Assembly (NCBI RefSeq): GCF_003669035.1
Contig: NZ_CP033070.1
Span: 4,464,001 to 4,528,000, forward strand
Source of the DNA: Chryseobacterium sp. 3008163
GTDB taxonomy: Bacteria > Bacteroidota > Bacteroidia > Flavobacteriales > Weeksellaceae
DNA length: 64,000 nt
Direction of reading: 5' to 3'
The position numbers and the translations under genes were made by a program. This document shows, piece by piece, positions 35,510 to 43,289 of this stretch. The notes under the pieces are model-generated. The model worked only from the letters and a program-made list of their open reading frames with translations, was not told where the DNA came from and did not search any database. Positions within the stretch are counted from its first letter, which is position 1. Every line of letters begins with the position of its first letter.

Positions 35510-36439
35510 TTAAAAGTTTTTATTTTTTACAATGTAATTTGGCCTTGCTTTTACCTGTTTGAAAATTTTACCTAAATAAATCCCTATAATTCCTAAAATA
35601 ATCAACTGCAAACCGCCAAAGAAAACGATGGTCATAATCAATGATGCCCATCCTGAGATTTCCGTTTTTGCAACGAAAGCGTAAATAACGTAAGCGCCGT
35701 AACCAATTACCGAAAATGCTGAAAATAAAAATCCTAAATATGCTGCGATGTACAATGGCTTTACACTGAATGCCGTGATTCCTGTAAAAGCAAAAGTAAT
35801 CATCTTTTTAAGGTTGTAACTGCTTTGCCCTGAAACCCGTTCAGAAGCTGTAAATTCTATAGCGCTTTGTTTAAAGCCCATCCAGCTCGTCAATCCACGC
35901 AGAAATAAGTCATCTTCATTGAATTTTCTCATGACTTCTACAACATTTGCATCCATCAATCTAAAGTCTGAACCGCCGCCTTTGGTAAGATTTACATCAG
36001 ATAATCCTGACAGAATTTTGTAAAAAAAGTCTGAAGTTTTTCTTTTGAAGACAGAAATTTCTTTGGGATATTTTCTAATTGTCAGAACAACATCATTGCC
36101 TTCTTCCCACTTTTTAATCATTTTCGGAATGAGTTCCGGTGGATGTTGAAGGTCACCATCCATTGAAATTACAGCATTACCTAACGCACTATCCATACCT
36201 GCTTTTACAGCAGGCTGATGTCCGAAATTTCTGGAAAATTCGATAAATTTTACTTCGTCAAATTTTTTAGATAAAATTTCTAATTGTTGCTGTGTGTTAT
36301 CTCTGCTTCCGTCATTCACGAAGATAATTTCAAAATCATAATGAGGTAATTCGGAAAAAACTTCTTTAATTTTTTGGTGAATCAATGCAACATTTCCTTC
36401 TTCATTATAGGCAGGAATTACAATAGATATTTTTTTCAT
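35510..36439 (-). CDS. Glycosyltransferase family 2, polyprenyl-phosphate type (GtrB/DPM1-like)
   Basis: 309 residues. The GT-A domain contains IVIPAYNEEGNV, FVNDGSRDNT and ISMDGDLQHPPELIPKM with the DxD metal site. The SER-V-SGQSSY region is typical of dolichyl/undecaprenyl-phosphate hexose transferases. Two hydrophobic segments at about 225-285 anchor it in the inner membrane. It probably loads glucose, mannose or aminoarabinose-like sugar on undecaprenyl phosphate. It follows the membrane protein gene at 36449 by nine bases, so the two are likely partners. Confidence 0.93.
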   Translation of the reverse strand: MKKISIVIPAYNEEGNVALIHQKIKEVFSELPHYDFEIIFVNDGSRDNTQQQLEILSKKFDEVKFIEFSRNFGHQPAVKAGMDSALGNAVISMDGDLQHPPELIPKMIKKWEEGNDVVLTIRKYPKEISVFKRKTSDFFYKILSGLSDVNLTKGGGSDFRLMDANVVEVMRKFNEDDLFLRGLTSWMGFKQSAIEFTASERVSGQSSYNLKKMITFAFTGITAFSVKPLYIAAYLGFLFSAFSVIGYGAYVIYAFVAKTEISGWASLIMTIVFFGGLQLIILGIIGIYLGKIFKQVKARPNYIVKNKNF

Positions 36440-36448
36440 CCTTAGATA

Positions 36449-37618
36449 TTATTGTAGGCTATAATCTTTTTCAAAATCTCTGGTCATTAATTCATAAATT
36501 ATTCTAAACCAAACGACAATGCAAGGTACTGCTTTTAGAGAATACTTGATAATGTAATTTACTTTGACCGATTTTGGAAATAAATCTGAAGGTGAAAAAC
36601 ACGTAAGAATGATTACAAAAATTAACATCCCTAAAACTAATGGTGTTCTTTCTTTTTGTAAGAAAAACCAGATCATTACGCCAGCAACAGCAATAATATA
36701 CGTTGGAGATTCTGATCCTGAGCTAAACAATACCAAGAAAAGTAATGTTGACGCCAAAATCATTAATTGAAAAGCATAATTTTTATACTGTTTGATTCTT
36801 ATGTATGGTAATGCAAACAGCGGTAAGCCAAAAGCTAAGAATGAAAGATTTGAAATCGATGCATCTCCTAAAATTCTTCTGACAAAGCCCATTAGAGAGA
36901 TATCCTGCATATTCCCCAAAACCTGATTGTCATTGTTTTTTGAAATCAAAGAATGCGACCAATCTGCATAACTCTGCAATACAAATTGAGGTGTAGAATA
37001 AATCATCGGTATTAAAAGACAAATAACAGCAACGATAATTCCTGAAAGAATAAATTTAAATTTATTTTTAATGAAAAAAAACTGAGATAAGCCTACGATT
37101 CCGTAAAGTTTAACGAAGATTCCGATGACGATGGCTGAGGCAGATTTCACTTCCTTATTTTCGTAAATATAAATTGCTGATAGCATTAAAAGTCCTACTA
37201 AGGCAATATTAAATTGTAAACTAATTGCAGCCGTAATGTATTCTTGCAGACAAAATAATGCAAAAAGAGCTTTTTTAGCGTCTGAAAAAGGAAGTTTATA
37301 AATGGCAAAAAGGAAGATGGCAGTATTCGCAACATTCCAAAGAGAAATTCCTAACCAATCTGGCATCACAGCAAACGGAGCAATCAACAGGCTAAAGAAA
37401 ACTCCATAATGATTCATATCAAAATATCGCTCAGGATATTGTAAGTATAAATTTTTCTGTTCTAAAGTATTGTAAAATACATTTTTGAAAATTAGATAGT
37501 TATTGATTGCCTGCGGACCTCTCAGAAATTTTGAGATTGCGGTAACCACTGCTATAATAAGATAAACCCCAAATATATATCTGGGGTTTAAAATAAACTT
37601 TAAAAATTTTTCTTTCAA
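36449..37618 (-). CDS. Polytopic membrane protein, GT87/DUF2029-like glycosyltransferase
   Basis: 389 residues with about nine to ten membrane helices. The segment YFDMNHYGVFFSLLIAPFAVMPDWLGISLWN near residue 65 resembles the first periplasmic loop of GT87 (DUF2029) polyprenol-phosphate-mannose-dependent transferases, in which an Asp acts as catalytic base. In tandem with a DPM1-like GT2 it would use the lipid-linked sugar made by that enzyme on the periplasmic side. The assignment to GT87 is by general pattern, so moderate. Confidence 0.75.
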   Translation of the reverse strand: MKEKFLKFILNPRYIFGVYLIIAVVTAISKFLRGPQAINNYLIFKNVFYNTLEQKNLYLQYPERYFDMNHYGVFFSLLIAPFAVMPDWLGISLWNVANTAIFLFAIYKLPFSDAKKALFALFCLQEYITAAISLQFNIALVGLLMLSAIYIYENKEVKSASAIVIGIFVKLYGIVGLSQFFFIKNKFKFILSGIIVAVICLLIPMIYSTPQFVLQSYADWSHSLISKNNDNQVLGNMQDISLMGFVRRILGDASISNLSFLAFGLPLFALPYIRIKQYKNYAFQLMILASTLLFLVLFSSGSESPTYIIAVAGVMIWFFLQKERTPLVLGMLIFVIILTCFSPSDLFPKSVKVNYIIKYSLKAVPCIVVWFRIIYELMTRDFEKDYSLQ

Positions 37619-37645
37619 GATGATTAGTTTTAGGTTAATTATAAT

Positions 37646-38458
37646 TTAAACCGCAACATTATTTTCTCTCAAAGCGTCATTCAATGACGTCTTTTTATCT
37701 GTAGATTCTTTTCTCTGACCGATGATCAAAGCACAAGGAACCTGAAATTCTCCCGCTGGATATTGTTTGGTATAACTTCCAGGAATTACCACTGAACGCG
37801 CAGGAACTCTCCCTTTGATTTCAATTGGCTCTGAACCTGTAACGTCGATAATTTTAGTTGAAGCGGTCAATACAACATTCGCTCCCAAAACTGCTTCCTT
37901 TTCAACATGAACACCTTCTACCACGATACATCTTGAACCAATAAAACAATCGTCTTCAATGATTACCGGTGCAGCCTGAAGTGGCTCCAAAACTCCGCCA
38001 ATACCAACACCACCACTCAAGTGAACGTTTTTACCGATTTGTGCACAACTTCCAACCGTCGCCCAAGTATCAACCATCGTTCCTGAGTCTACATAAGCTC
38101 CGATATTCACATAAGAAGGCATTAAAATAACACCCGAAGCAATGAAAGAACCTTCTCTGGCAACAGCATGAGGAACAACTCTCACTCCTTTTTCAGCATA
38201 ATTTCTCTTCAAAGGCATTTTATCATGAAATTCAAAAGGACCTACTTCAATAGTTTCCATTTTCTGGATTGGGAAATACATTACTACCGCTTTCTTTACC
38301 CATTCGTTTACCTTCCATCCGTTTTCTGTAGGCTCAGCAACACGAAGTTTTCCAGAATCTAAAAGAGAAATAACTTCTCTGATAGCTACTTTGCTGTCTT
38401 CATTTTGTAATAAATCTCTATTATCCCAGATATTTTCAATAGTTTGTTGTAACGACAT
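37646..38458 (-). CDS. dapD: 2,3,4,5-tetrahydropyridine-2,6-dicarboxylate N-succinyltransferase
   Basis: 270 residues. It carries out the succinyl-CoA step of the lysine/diaminopimelate pathway, needed for peptidoglycan. An N-terminal helical domain is followed by a left-handed beta-helix with hexapeptide repeats (VNIGAYVDSGTMVDTWATVGSCAQIGKNVHLSGGVGIGG, then VIIEDDCFIGSRCIVVEG). The length matches the proteobacterial enzyme. A TATATTTG -7 element on the minus strand at 38501-38494 is likely its promoter. Confidence 0.96.
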   Translation of the reverse strand: MSLQQTIENIWDNRDLLQNEDSKVAIREVISLLDSGKLRVAEPTENGWKVNEWVKKAVVMYFPIQKMETIEVGPFEFHDKMPLKRNYAEKGVRVVPHAVAREGSFIASGVILMPSYVNIGAYVDSGTMVDTWATVGSCAQIGKNVHLSGGVGIGGVLEPLQAAPVIIEDDCFIGSRCIVVEGVHVEKEAVLGANVVLTASTKIIDVTGSEPIEIKGRVPARSVVIPGSYTKQYPAGEFQVPCALIIGQRKESTDKKTSLNDALRENNVAV

Positions 38459-38493
38459 GTTTTAAGTTTAAATCAGTTTAATAAATATGTCGC

Positions 38494-38501
38494 CAAATAT
38501 A
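38494..38501 (-). promoter_or_regulatory. -7 element upstream of dapD
   Basis: Minus-strand TATATTTG fits TAnnTTTG, 35 bases before the dapD start. No -33 TTG at the best spacing. Confidence 0.4.
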
Positions 38502-38586
38502 CAAAAAAGTTCAGCAAAAGCCTTTCAAACTTATGATTTTGAAAACGAATTATTTAGAATTTCAGATGCATTAAATTCACTGCCAA

Positions 38587-39159
38587 TTACAAAACTCTTT
38601 GTGCATGAAGATAGGCTTTATTCCAGTATTTTTCGTTGAGAGACGAGATGATTACCCCTTTAGAAGTCGATGCGTGAATGAATTTTACTTCGCCATCATT
38701 TTCAATAGTATGAACAATGCCTACATGAGAAACTTTGCTTCCTCCTGCTGTGGCAAAAAATAAAAGGTCGCCAGGTTTTGCTTCTTCCAAATCTATATTT
38801 TTTCCGGTGTTTGCCTGATCAGCTGATCGTCTGGGCAGCTTCAATCCATTTTCGTCAAAGACTTTTGTGGTCAGTCCAGAACAGTCAAAACCCGAAGATG
38901 TATTTCCTCCAAATTTATAAGGCGTTCCTAAATATCTTTCAGCATCTTTTAAAATACTTTTCATCGAACCGGAAAGTTTACCGTCAAATTTTGAATCTAA
39001 TTTTCTCAGGCTTTCTGATTTTGAAACCTTTGAGCTCGATGAGTTTTTTGATTTGGAGACAGCTTTCGAACTTCCACATGAAATGATGATCGTTGCCGAA
39101 ATTGATAGAACAGCAACCTGTCTTAAAACTTCGCTATATCGTATTGATTTTAAATTCAT
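38587..39159 (-). CDS. NlpC/P60 family lipoprotein (C40 peptidase)
   Basis: 190 residues. The N-terminus ends in the lipobox ISCGSS, so it should be a lipoprotein, followed by a Ser/Lys-rich linker to about residue 70. The NlpC/P60 domain has the catalytic Cys in SGFDCSGLTTKVF and His in SKVSHVGIVHTI, with a third polar residue in FIHAST. Such enzymes cut gamma-D-Glu-diaminopimelate bonds in peptidoglycan. It stands alone, divergent from the hypothetical gene at 39314. Confidence 0.94.
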   Translation of the reverse strand: MNLKSIRYSEVLRQVAVLSISATIIISCGSSKAVSKSKNSSSSKVSKSESLRKLDSKFDGKLSGSMKSILKDAERYLGTPYKFGGNTSSGFDCSGLTTKVFDENGLKLPRRSADQANTGKNIDLEEAKPGDLLFFATAGGSKVSHVGIVHTIENDGEVKFIHASTSKGVIISSLNEKYWNKAYLHAQRVL

Positions 39160-39195
39160 ATCTAATTGATTTTTAGTCTACCTCATTAATTAACA

Positions 39196-39203
39196 CAAAT
39201 ATA
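39196..39203 (-). promoter_or_regulatory. -7 element upstream of NlpC/P60 gene
   Basis: Minus-strand TATATTTG, 36 bases before the start codon, fits TAnnTTTG. The tandem repeat at 39220-39252 covers the -33 position. Confidence 0.4.
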
Positions 39204-39219
39204 AATATAAAAATTTAAT

Positions 39220-39252
39220 TATACTATAACTATACTACAACTATACTATAAT
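39220..39252. repeat. Three 11-bp tandem repeats in a divergent promoter
   Basis: TATACTATAAC, TATACTACAAC and TATACTATAAT follow one another without gaps. The array lies between the divergent -7 elements of the NlpC/P60 gene and the 39314 gene. The 11-bp period is close to one helical turn, so a protein could bind all units on one face; copy number may also vary. Confidence 0.7.
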
Positions 39253-39313
39253 TATATGTTAAAATTATAATATCTGAAAATAATTATTATATTTGAAGTT
39301 CAATATTGATAAC

Positions 39314-39964
39314 ATGGCAACGTATGAAAGCTTTTTAAAAATTAACGGAACGGTAGGAGATTTGGTTTTTTATAATCTGAATGGTAAAAATGTCGTTCGG
39401 AAGAAAAGTGGCTTTAATAAAAATGCTTTCAAGAAAAGCGCATCGTACGAAAAAGTTCGTCAGAACAGTTCAGAATTTGGTCATTGCTCTAAGATCGGTA
39501 AAGCTTTCAGGCAATGTCTGGAGTCCTATATTAAAGAATGTGATGACGCCCTACTCTATCAGAAGTTTGCAAAGCTCATGACTGAGATTAAAGATTTAGA
39601 TATCATTTTGGACAAAGGAAAAAGAAATGTAAAAAACGGAATTGCTACAGATGCAGGTTTACAAATGCTAAGAGACTTTCAATTTGGAAATATTCCAAGT
39701 CTTGAAAATTCAGTATCAATTTCTGCGGGATTATGGGATTACAGCTTAGTTTTAAATAAAAATATCAACGTTGATGAAATCATTGTTGAAACTTTGAAAA
39801 TAGATTTTGAAGAATATCAATCAGAACATTTTAAAGAAATTATTTCTGCAGAAAAACCGCTTAATGAATATGTTTTTTTTAAACACTTCTCGGAGGATGA
39901 TGTGCTATTCCACTTTGTAGTTTTGAAAAAAGATGATGAAATTATTAAGATGGGATTTGTTTAA
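39314..39964 (+). CDS. Hypothetical protein (flavobacterial)
   Basis: 216 residues from ATG 39314; a TTG 21 bases upstream is in frame but overlaps the -7 element TATATTTG (39288-39295). The N-terminus MATYESFLKINGTVGDLVFYN followed by NGKNVVRKKSGFNK, with basic stretches, looks like a small conserved family I have seen as uncharacterised proteins in flavobacteria. There is no signal peptide and no membrane segment. The second half is acidic with alternating strands. No function is assigned. Confidence 0.75.
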   Translation: MATYESFLKINGTVGDLVFYNLNGKNVVRKKSGFNKNAFKKSASYEKVRQNSSEFGHCSKIGKAFRQCLESYIKECDDALLYQKFAKLMTEIKDLDIILDKGKRNVKNGIATDAGLQMLRDFQFGNIPSLENSVSISAGLWDYSLVLNKNINVDEIIVETLKIDFEEYQSEHFKEIISAEKPLNEYVFFKHFSEDDVLFHFVVLKKDDEIIKMGFV

Positions 39965-40055
39965 ATTGAATTTTAAAATAGAAAATTGATTTTTTCTCGC
40001 AAATTGAGCTGATTCAGCAGATTTTTATAATGAATATATAACTTGGAAACACAAA

Positions 40056-40084
40056 AAAACCTGTAAACTTTGTTTACAGGTTTT
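40056..40084. terminator. Bidirectional terminator
   Basis: A 13-bp perfect stem (40056-40068 with 40072-40084, AACCTGTAAAC core) has A and T tails. It serves the 39314 gene and the convergent lipoprotein gene. Confidence 0.85.
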
Positions 40085-40103
40085 CAATAGTATAATTTAG
40101 AAA

Positions 40104-40475
40104 TTATTTATTCTTTTCTCCAATCCAAGCACCGCTTCTTGTTGGCGTTGGTACTGCGTTTGTCCAGTTTCCGCTCCCTTTTTTATCAGGCGTTAAAGTT
40201 CCTGAAAACTGACCGTCAGACGGCAAACCAAGTTCTGCTGTCAATTGTCCTGAATCATCTAAATGACCTGAGATATTATAGTTTTCGTTATTGACCTCAG
40301 AATGCATTGTGCCTTTAACATTACCATCGTCAGAAACCACAAAATTCCACACTCCTTTATCGCTTCCTGTGTATGTCCCAGACCAAGTTCCGATGTAATC
40401 ATAGATTGTTTCGTCATCAGCGGTACATCCTATTAGTAAAAAAGTAGTCACTAAAAGTAAAAAAAGTTTCTTCAT
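40104..40475 (-). CDS. Small lipoprotein of unknown function
   Basis: 123 residues. The lipoprotein signal ends in LLIGCTADD, so Cys17 should be lipidated. The remainder alternates short strands rich in Gly, Ser and Thr (IGTWSGTYTG, GVWNFVVSDDGNVKGTMH, GQFSGTLTPDKKGSGNWT), like a small lipocalin- or beta-barrel-type domain that occurs in Bacteroidota lipoproteins. The function is not known. Confidence 0.82.
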   Translation of the reverse strand: MKKLFLLLVTTFLLIGCTADDETIYDYIGTWSGTYTGSDKGVWNFVVSDDGNVKGTMHSEVNNENYNISGHLDDSGQLTAELGLPSDGQFSGTLTPDKKGSGNWTNAVPTPTRSGAWIGEKNK

Positions 40476-40510
40476 AGCTTTTAATATGGTTTGATAAAGT
40501 TTTGTTTAAG

Positions 40511-40584
40511 TGGAGAATACGGGAGTCGAACCCGTTACCTCTACACTGCCAGTGTAGCGCTCTAGCCAAATGAGCTAATTCCCC
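40511..40584 (-). tRNA. tRNA-Ala (anticodon GGC)
   Basis: On the minus strand the 74-base sequence begins GGGGAATTAGCTC and folds as a cloverleaf. The acceptor stem GGGGAAU/AUUCUCC includes the G3-U70 pair that identifies alanine tRNA. The anticodon stem CUACA/UGUAG encloses CUGGCAG, giving anticodon GGC. The T arm is GGGUUCGACUCCC-like. CCA is not encoded. Position 73 is A. Confidence 0.96.
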
Positions 40585-40741
40585 GTCATCTTTGCGCTTT
40601 TCACACGAAGCGGTACAAAAGTAAGTAATTAAACCATATTTGCAAATAATTTGTTAAATTTTATTTAAGAAAATGCTTTAATCTAAAGACAATTTCAATT
40701 TTCTAAAAATTCTTTAAAGAAATGATAAAAATTAAAAAGAG

Positions 40742-41221
40742 CTATTTCGTATTTTTCATTTGTATTGCTCGCTGCAAAAATGATTGCGCCGCCAATTTTT
40801 CTTCTGCTTCTTCTATTGCCCTCAGCAAGTGATTGTTATTGTCTGCTATTTCACCTAAAATTGTAGAAACTAATTCCCAAACTGGTTGCATTTTTTCTAT
40901 TAAATCTAAACCTTTTGGGGATAATTCAATCAAACGTTTACGCTCATCCGATTTATCTTTTTTAGAAATGATCATTTTTTGCTTTTCAAGTTCTTTTAAC
41001 AAACTGATGGTCGAAGGATGGCTGTATCCGATTTCATTGGCGATTTCTACAACACTCAATATTTTTTTATGATGTAATGTGAAAATTACGGGAAACCATT
41101 TTGGCTCAAAATCGATTCCGAATTCTCTATAAAGTAATGCTCCGTCTTTGCGCAACTGTTCACTGAGTCTTTGTAATCTGGTCGATAAAGCCAAGATACC
41201 TGATTCGTTGATGACATTCAT
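40742..41221 (-). CDS. MarR-family transcriptional regulator
   Basis: 159 residues from ATG 41221, two bases after the stop of the GNAT gene; a longer start inside that gene is open but unlikely. The winged helix spans KWFPVIFTLHHKKILSVVEIANEIGYSHPSTISLLKELEKQKMIISKKDKSDERKR, with the DERKR wing typical of MarR. The 18-bp palindrome upstream of the GNAT gene is the probable operator, so the pair would be autoregulated and induced by a small ligand. Confidence 0.92.
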   Translation of the reverse strand: MNVINESGILALSTRLQRLSEQLRKDGALLYREFGIDFEPKWFPVIFTLHHKKILSVVEIANEIGYSHPSTISLLKELEKQKMIISKKDKSDERKRLIELSPKGLDLIEKMQPVWELVSTILGEIADNNNHLLRAIEEAEEKLAAQSFLQRAIQMKNTK

Positions 41222-41223
41222 AA

Positions 41224-41712
41224 TTAAGATTTTAAATCGAGGAAACAAAAGACATTATCAGCATTCATCAAAGGAAATTTTGATGGCAGTTTTTCCTTTT
41301 TGATAATCGAGAAATGATTCTTTTCGTAGAAACGTAATGCTGCTTGTAATATAGATACCGTTCCTAAATAAACTTCATCAATACTATTTTTACGACAGTA
41401 TGTAATAAGTATTTCTAACAGTTTTTGGGCAATGCTGTATTCCTTTCCTCTGAATTCTTTTTTGACAAACATTTTCCTGATTGCAGCAGCTTTTTCATCA
41501 AACTTCACCAAAGCGATTGTTCCTACAAGTTTATCGTTGATAAATGCTCCCCAAAAATTCCCGCCAGGTGCTAAATAAAATTCATCAATATGAAGAAGAT
41601 CTGGTTGGTCGTCAATAGTAATGGGAACATTAAATTCTTTCTGCTGAATATTCAAAATTAAATCAATAACTGATTCTGAATATTGGTTGTCGATCTGTTG
41701 AATTTTTAACAT
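41224..41712 (-). CDS. GNAT-family N-acetyltransferase
   Basis: 162 residues. The core fold is visible as GNFWGAFINDKLVGTIALVKFDEKAAAIRKMFVKKEFRGKEYSIAQKLLEILITYC, with the acetyl-CoA loop in EFRGKEYSIAQ and the beta-bulge strand before it. The C-terminal FYEKNHFSII is standard. It transfers an acetyl group to an unknown amine, perhaps a toxic compound sensed by the MarR protein encoded next in the same unit. Confidence 0.92.
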   Translation of the reverse strand: MLKIQQIDNQYSESVIDLILNIQQKEFNVPITIDDQPDLLHIDEFYLAPGGNFWGAFINDKLVGTIALVKFDEKAAAIRKMFVKKEFRGKEYSIAQKLLEILITYCRKNSIDEVYLGTVSILQAALRFYEKNHFSIIKKEKLPSKFPLMNADNVFCFLDLKS

Positions 41713-41734
41713 AAAATTTATTTATGTACAAAAC

Positions 41735-41752
41735 TACGTAGTTAACTACGTA
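41735..41752. promoter_or_regulatory. Probable MarR operator (18-bp perfect palindrome)
   Basis: TACGTAGTTAACTACGTA is an exact palindrome, 22 bases before the GNAT start codon and made of two TACGTA half-sites. This size and position are typical for a MarR dimer site. Confidence 0.75.
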
Positions 41753-41780
41753 TATACAAGTGAAATTTAAAAATAATCAT

Positions 41781-41811
41781 AAAAAAACGTATGCTGAAAA
41801 CAGCATACGTT
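41781..41811 (-). terminator. Terminator of the RND efflux operon
   Basis: AACGTATGCTG (41786-41796) pairs with CAGCATACGTT (41801-41811) around AAAA. On the minus strand it is followed by U7, downstream of the TolC-like gene. Confidence 0.88.
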
Positions 41812-41855
41812 CAATTTATTTTGATTCATTAGTCTAATACTAATGCTCAATTTAT

Positions 41856-43268
41856 TTATTTCCAACCACCACCTAAGGCTCTGTATAAATCTACTGCGGC
41901 TTTCATTTTACTGTATTGTGCATTAGAAATGTTCAGCTCGGCATTCAGCGAGTTTACATTGGCGTTTAATACTTCAAGATAGTTAGCCATCCCGTAGTTC
42001 ACCAATTCCTGAGAATATTCTACCGAATTTTTGTAAGCATTCAATTCTTTTGTTTTTAAATCAATAAAAGAATCTTGTACAGAAAATACTCTGATGGCAT
42101 CAGAAACTTCTTTTCCGGCGGTAAGAACTGTTTTTCTAAAGTTTAGATAAGCCGTTTCTTTATTTGCAAGACTTACTTCGTAATTGGTTTTTATTTGTCT
42201 TTTGTTTAAAATAGGTTGAGCTAAACCTCCGATTAAACTTCCAAAAAGTGAGTTAACACTGAACAAATGATCAATATCCACTGACTGTAATCCACCGCTT
42301 CCTGTCAATTTCAATGTAGGATAAAACTGTGCTTTTGCAGAATTTGTTAATTCAAAAGCATTCATAAGGTTGAATTCTGCCTGCATTACATCCGGACGGT
42401 TTGCTAATAAATTGGCAGGATAGCCCAATGCAAAGTTCGCAGGAAGTGTTTGACCTTCTAAAGTTGATCTTTCAATCGCTTGTGAAGGTTCACCCATTAA
42501 CAAGCTCATTGTATTTTCCAATTGCTGAATCTGAGTATCGATGTCGATTAACAAAGACTGTGCATTATAAACTAAGGCTTGACTTTGCTGAACTGCAACT
42601 TCCGTTAAAGTTCCGGCAATTTTTAACGCTTTCGTAGTTTCAAGATTATTCTCACGGATTTTTATCGTCTCCTGAATGATTTTTTTCTGATCATCTAAAG
42701 TCAATAATTGATAATAACTTGAAGCGATTGATGAAACTAAATCACTTTTCACTGCCTGATGTGCAGCAACATTTCCTAAATACGTTGCCAACTGAGCTTT
42801 CTCCTGAGCTTTCAGTTTCCCCCACAAATCAGCTTCCCACGCAATACTTCCGGTAATATCAAATTGGTTCACATATCTTCTCTCTCCAATGATCTGCCCA
42901 AACTGAGTGTTCAAAGACTGAGTCTGAAAAGTGTAACCAGGACCAACGGTTAATGTTGGTTGATAAGCAGCTTTACTTTGCCTTAAATACGCTTCTGCAG
43001 AAGTAATGTTCTGCAGAGCGATTCTTATATCTAAATTGTTTTCTAAAGCTTTAGAAATATGCTTTTGAAGAATAGGATCGGTAAATATTTCTTTCCATGA
43101 AACATTTGCCGTGCTTGTACTATCTTGTGGAAGCATATCTGTACGGAAGAGTTTTTCATCTACTACAGCTGCAGGTCTTTCATACTCCTTTCGTACATGG
43201 CAAGAAGTAATGACAAGAGCGGTAAGCACTGAAAAAGCAGTTCCTTTTATTATTGATAAATTTTTCAT
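41856..43268 (-). CDS. Outer-membrane efflux lipoprotein (OprM/NodT type)
   Basis: 470 residues. The signal sequence ends at the lipobox ITSCHV. Two outer-membrane-efflux repeats follow, with ALENNLDIRIALQNITSAEAYLRQSKAAYQPTL and a second block near FELTNSAKAQFYPTLKLTGSGG. It forms the trimeric exit channel of a tripartite pump, and it is the last gene of the operon with the RND transporter and adaptor. Confidence 0.95.
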   Translation of the reverse strand: MKNLSIIKGTAFSVLTALVITSCHVRKEYERPAAVVDEKLFRTDMLPQDSTSTANVSWKEIFTDPILQKHISKALENNLDIRIALQNITSAEAYLRQSKAAYQPTLTVGPGYTFQTQSLNTQFGQIIGERRYVNQFDITGSIAWEADLWGKLKAQEKAQLATYLGNVAAHQAVKSDLVSSIASSYYQLLTLDDQKKIIQETIKIRENNLETTKALKIAGTLTEVAVQQSQALVYNAQSLLIDIDTQIQQLENTMSLLMGEPSQAIERSTLEGQTLPANFALGYPANLLANRPDVMQAEFNLMNAFELTNSAKAQFYPTLKLTGSGGLQSVDIDHLFSVNSLFGSLIGGLAQPILNKRQIKTNYEVSLANKETAYLNFRKTVLTAGKEVSDAIRVFSVQDSFIDLKTKELNAYKNSVEYSQELVNYGMANYLEVLNANVNSLNAELNISNAQYSKMKAAVDLYRALGGGWK

Positions 43269-43289
43269 TATTTAAATCTTAAAGATTTC

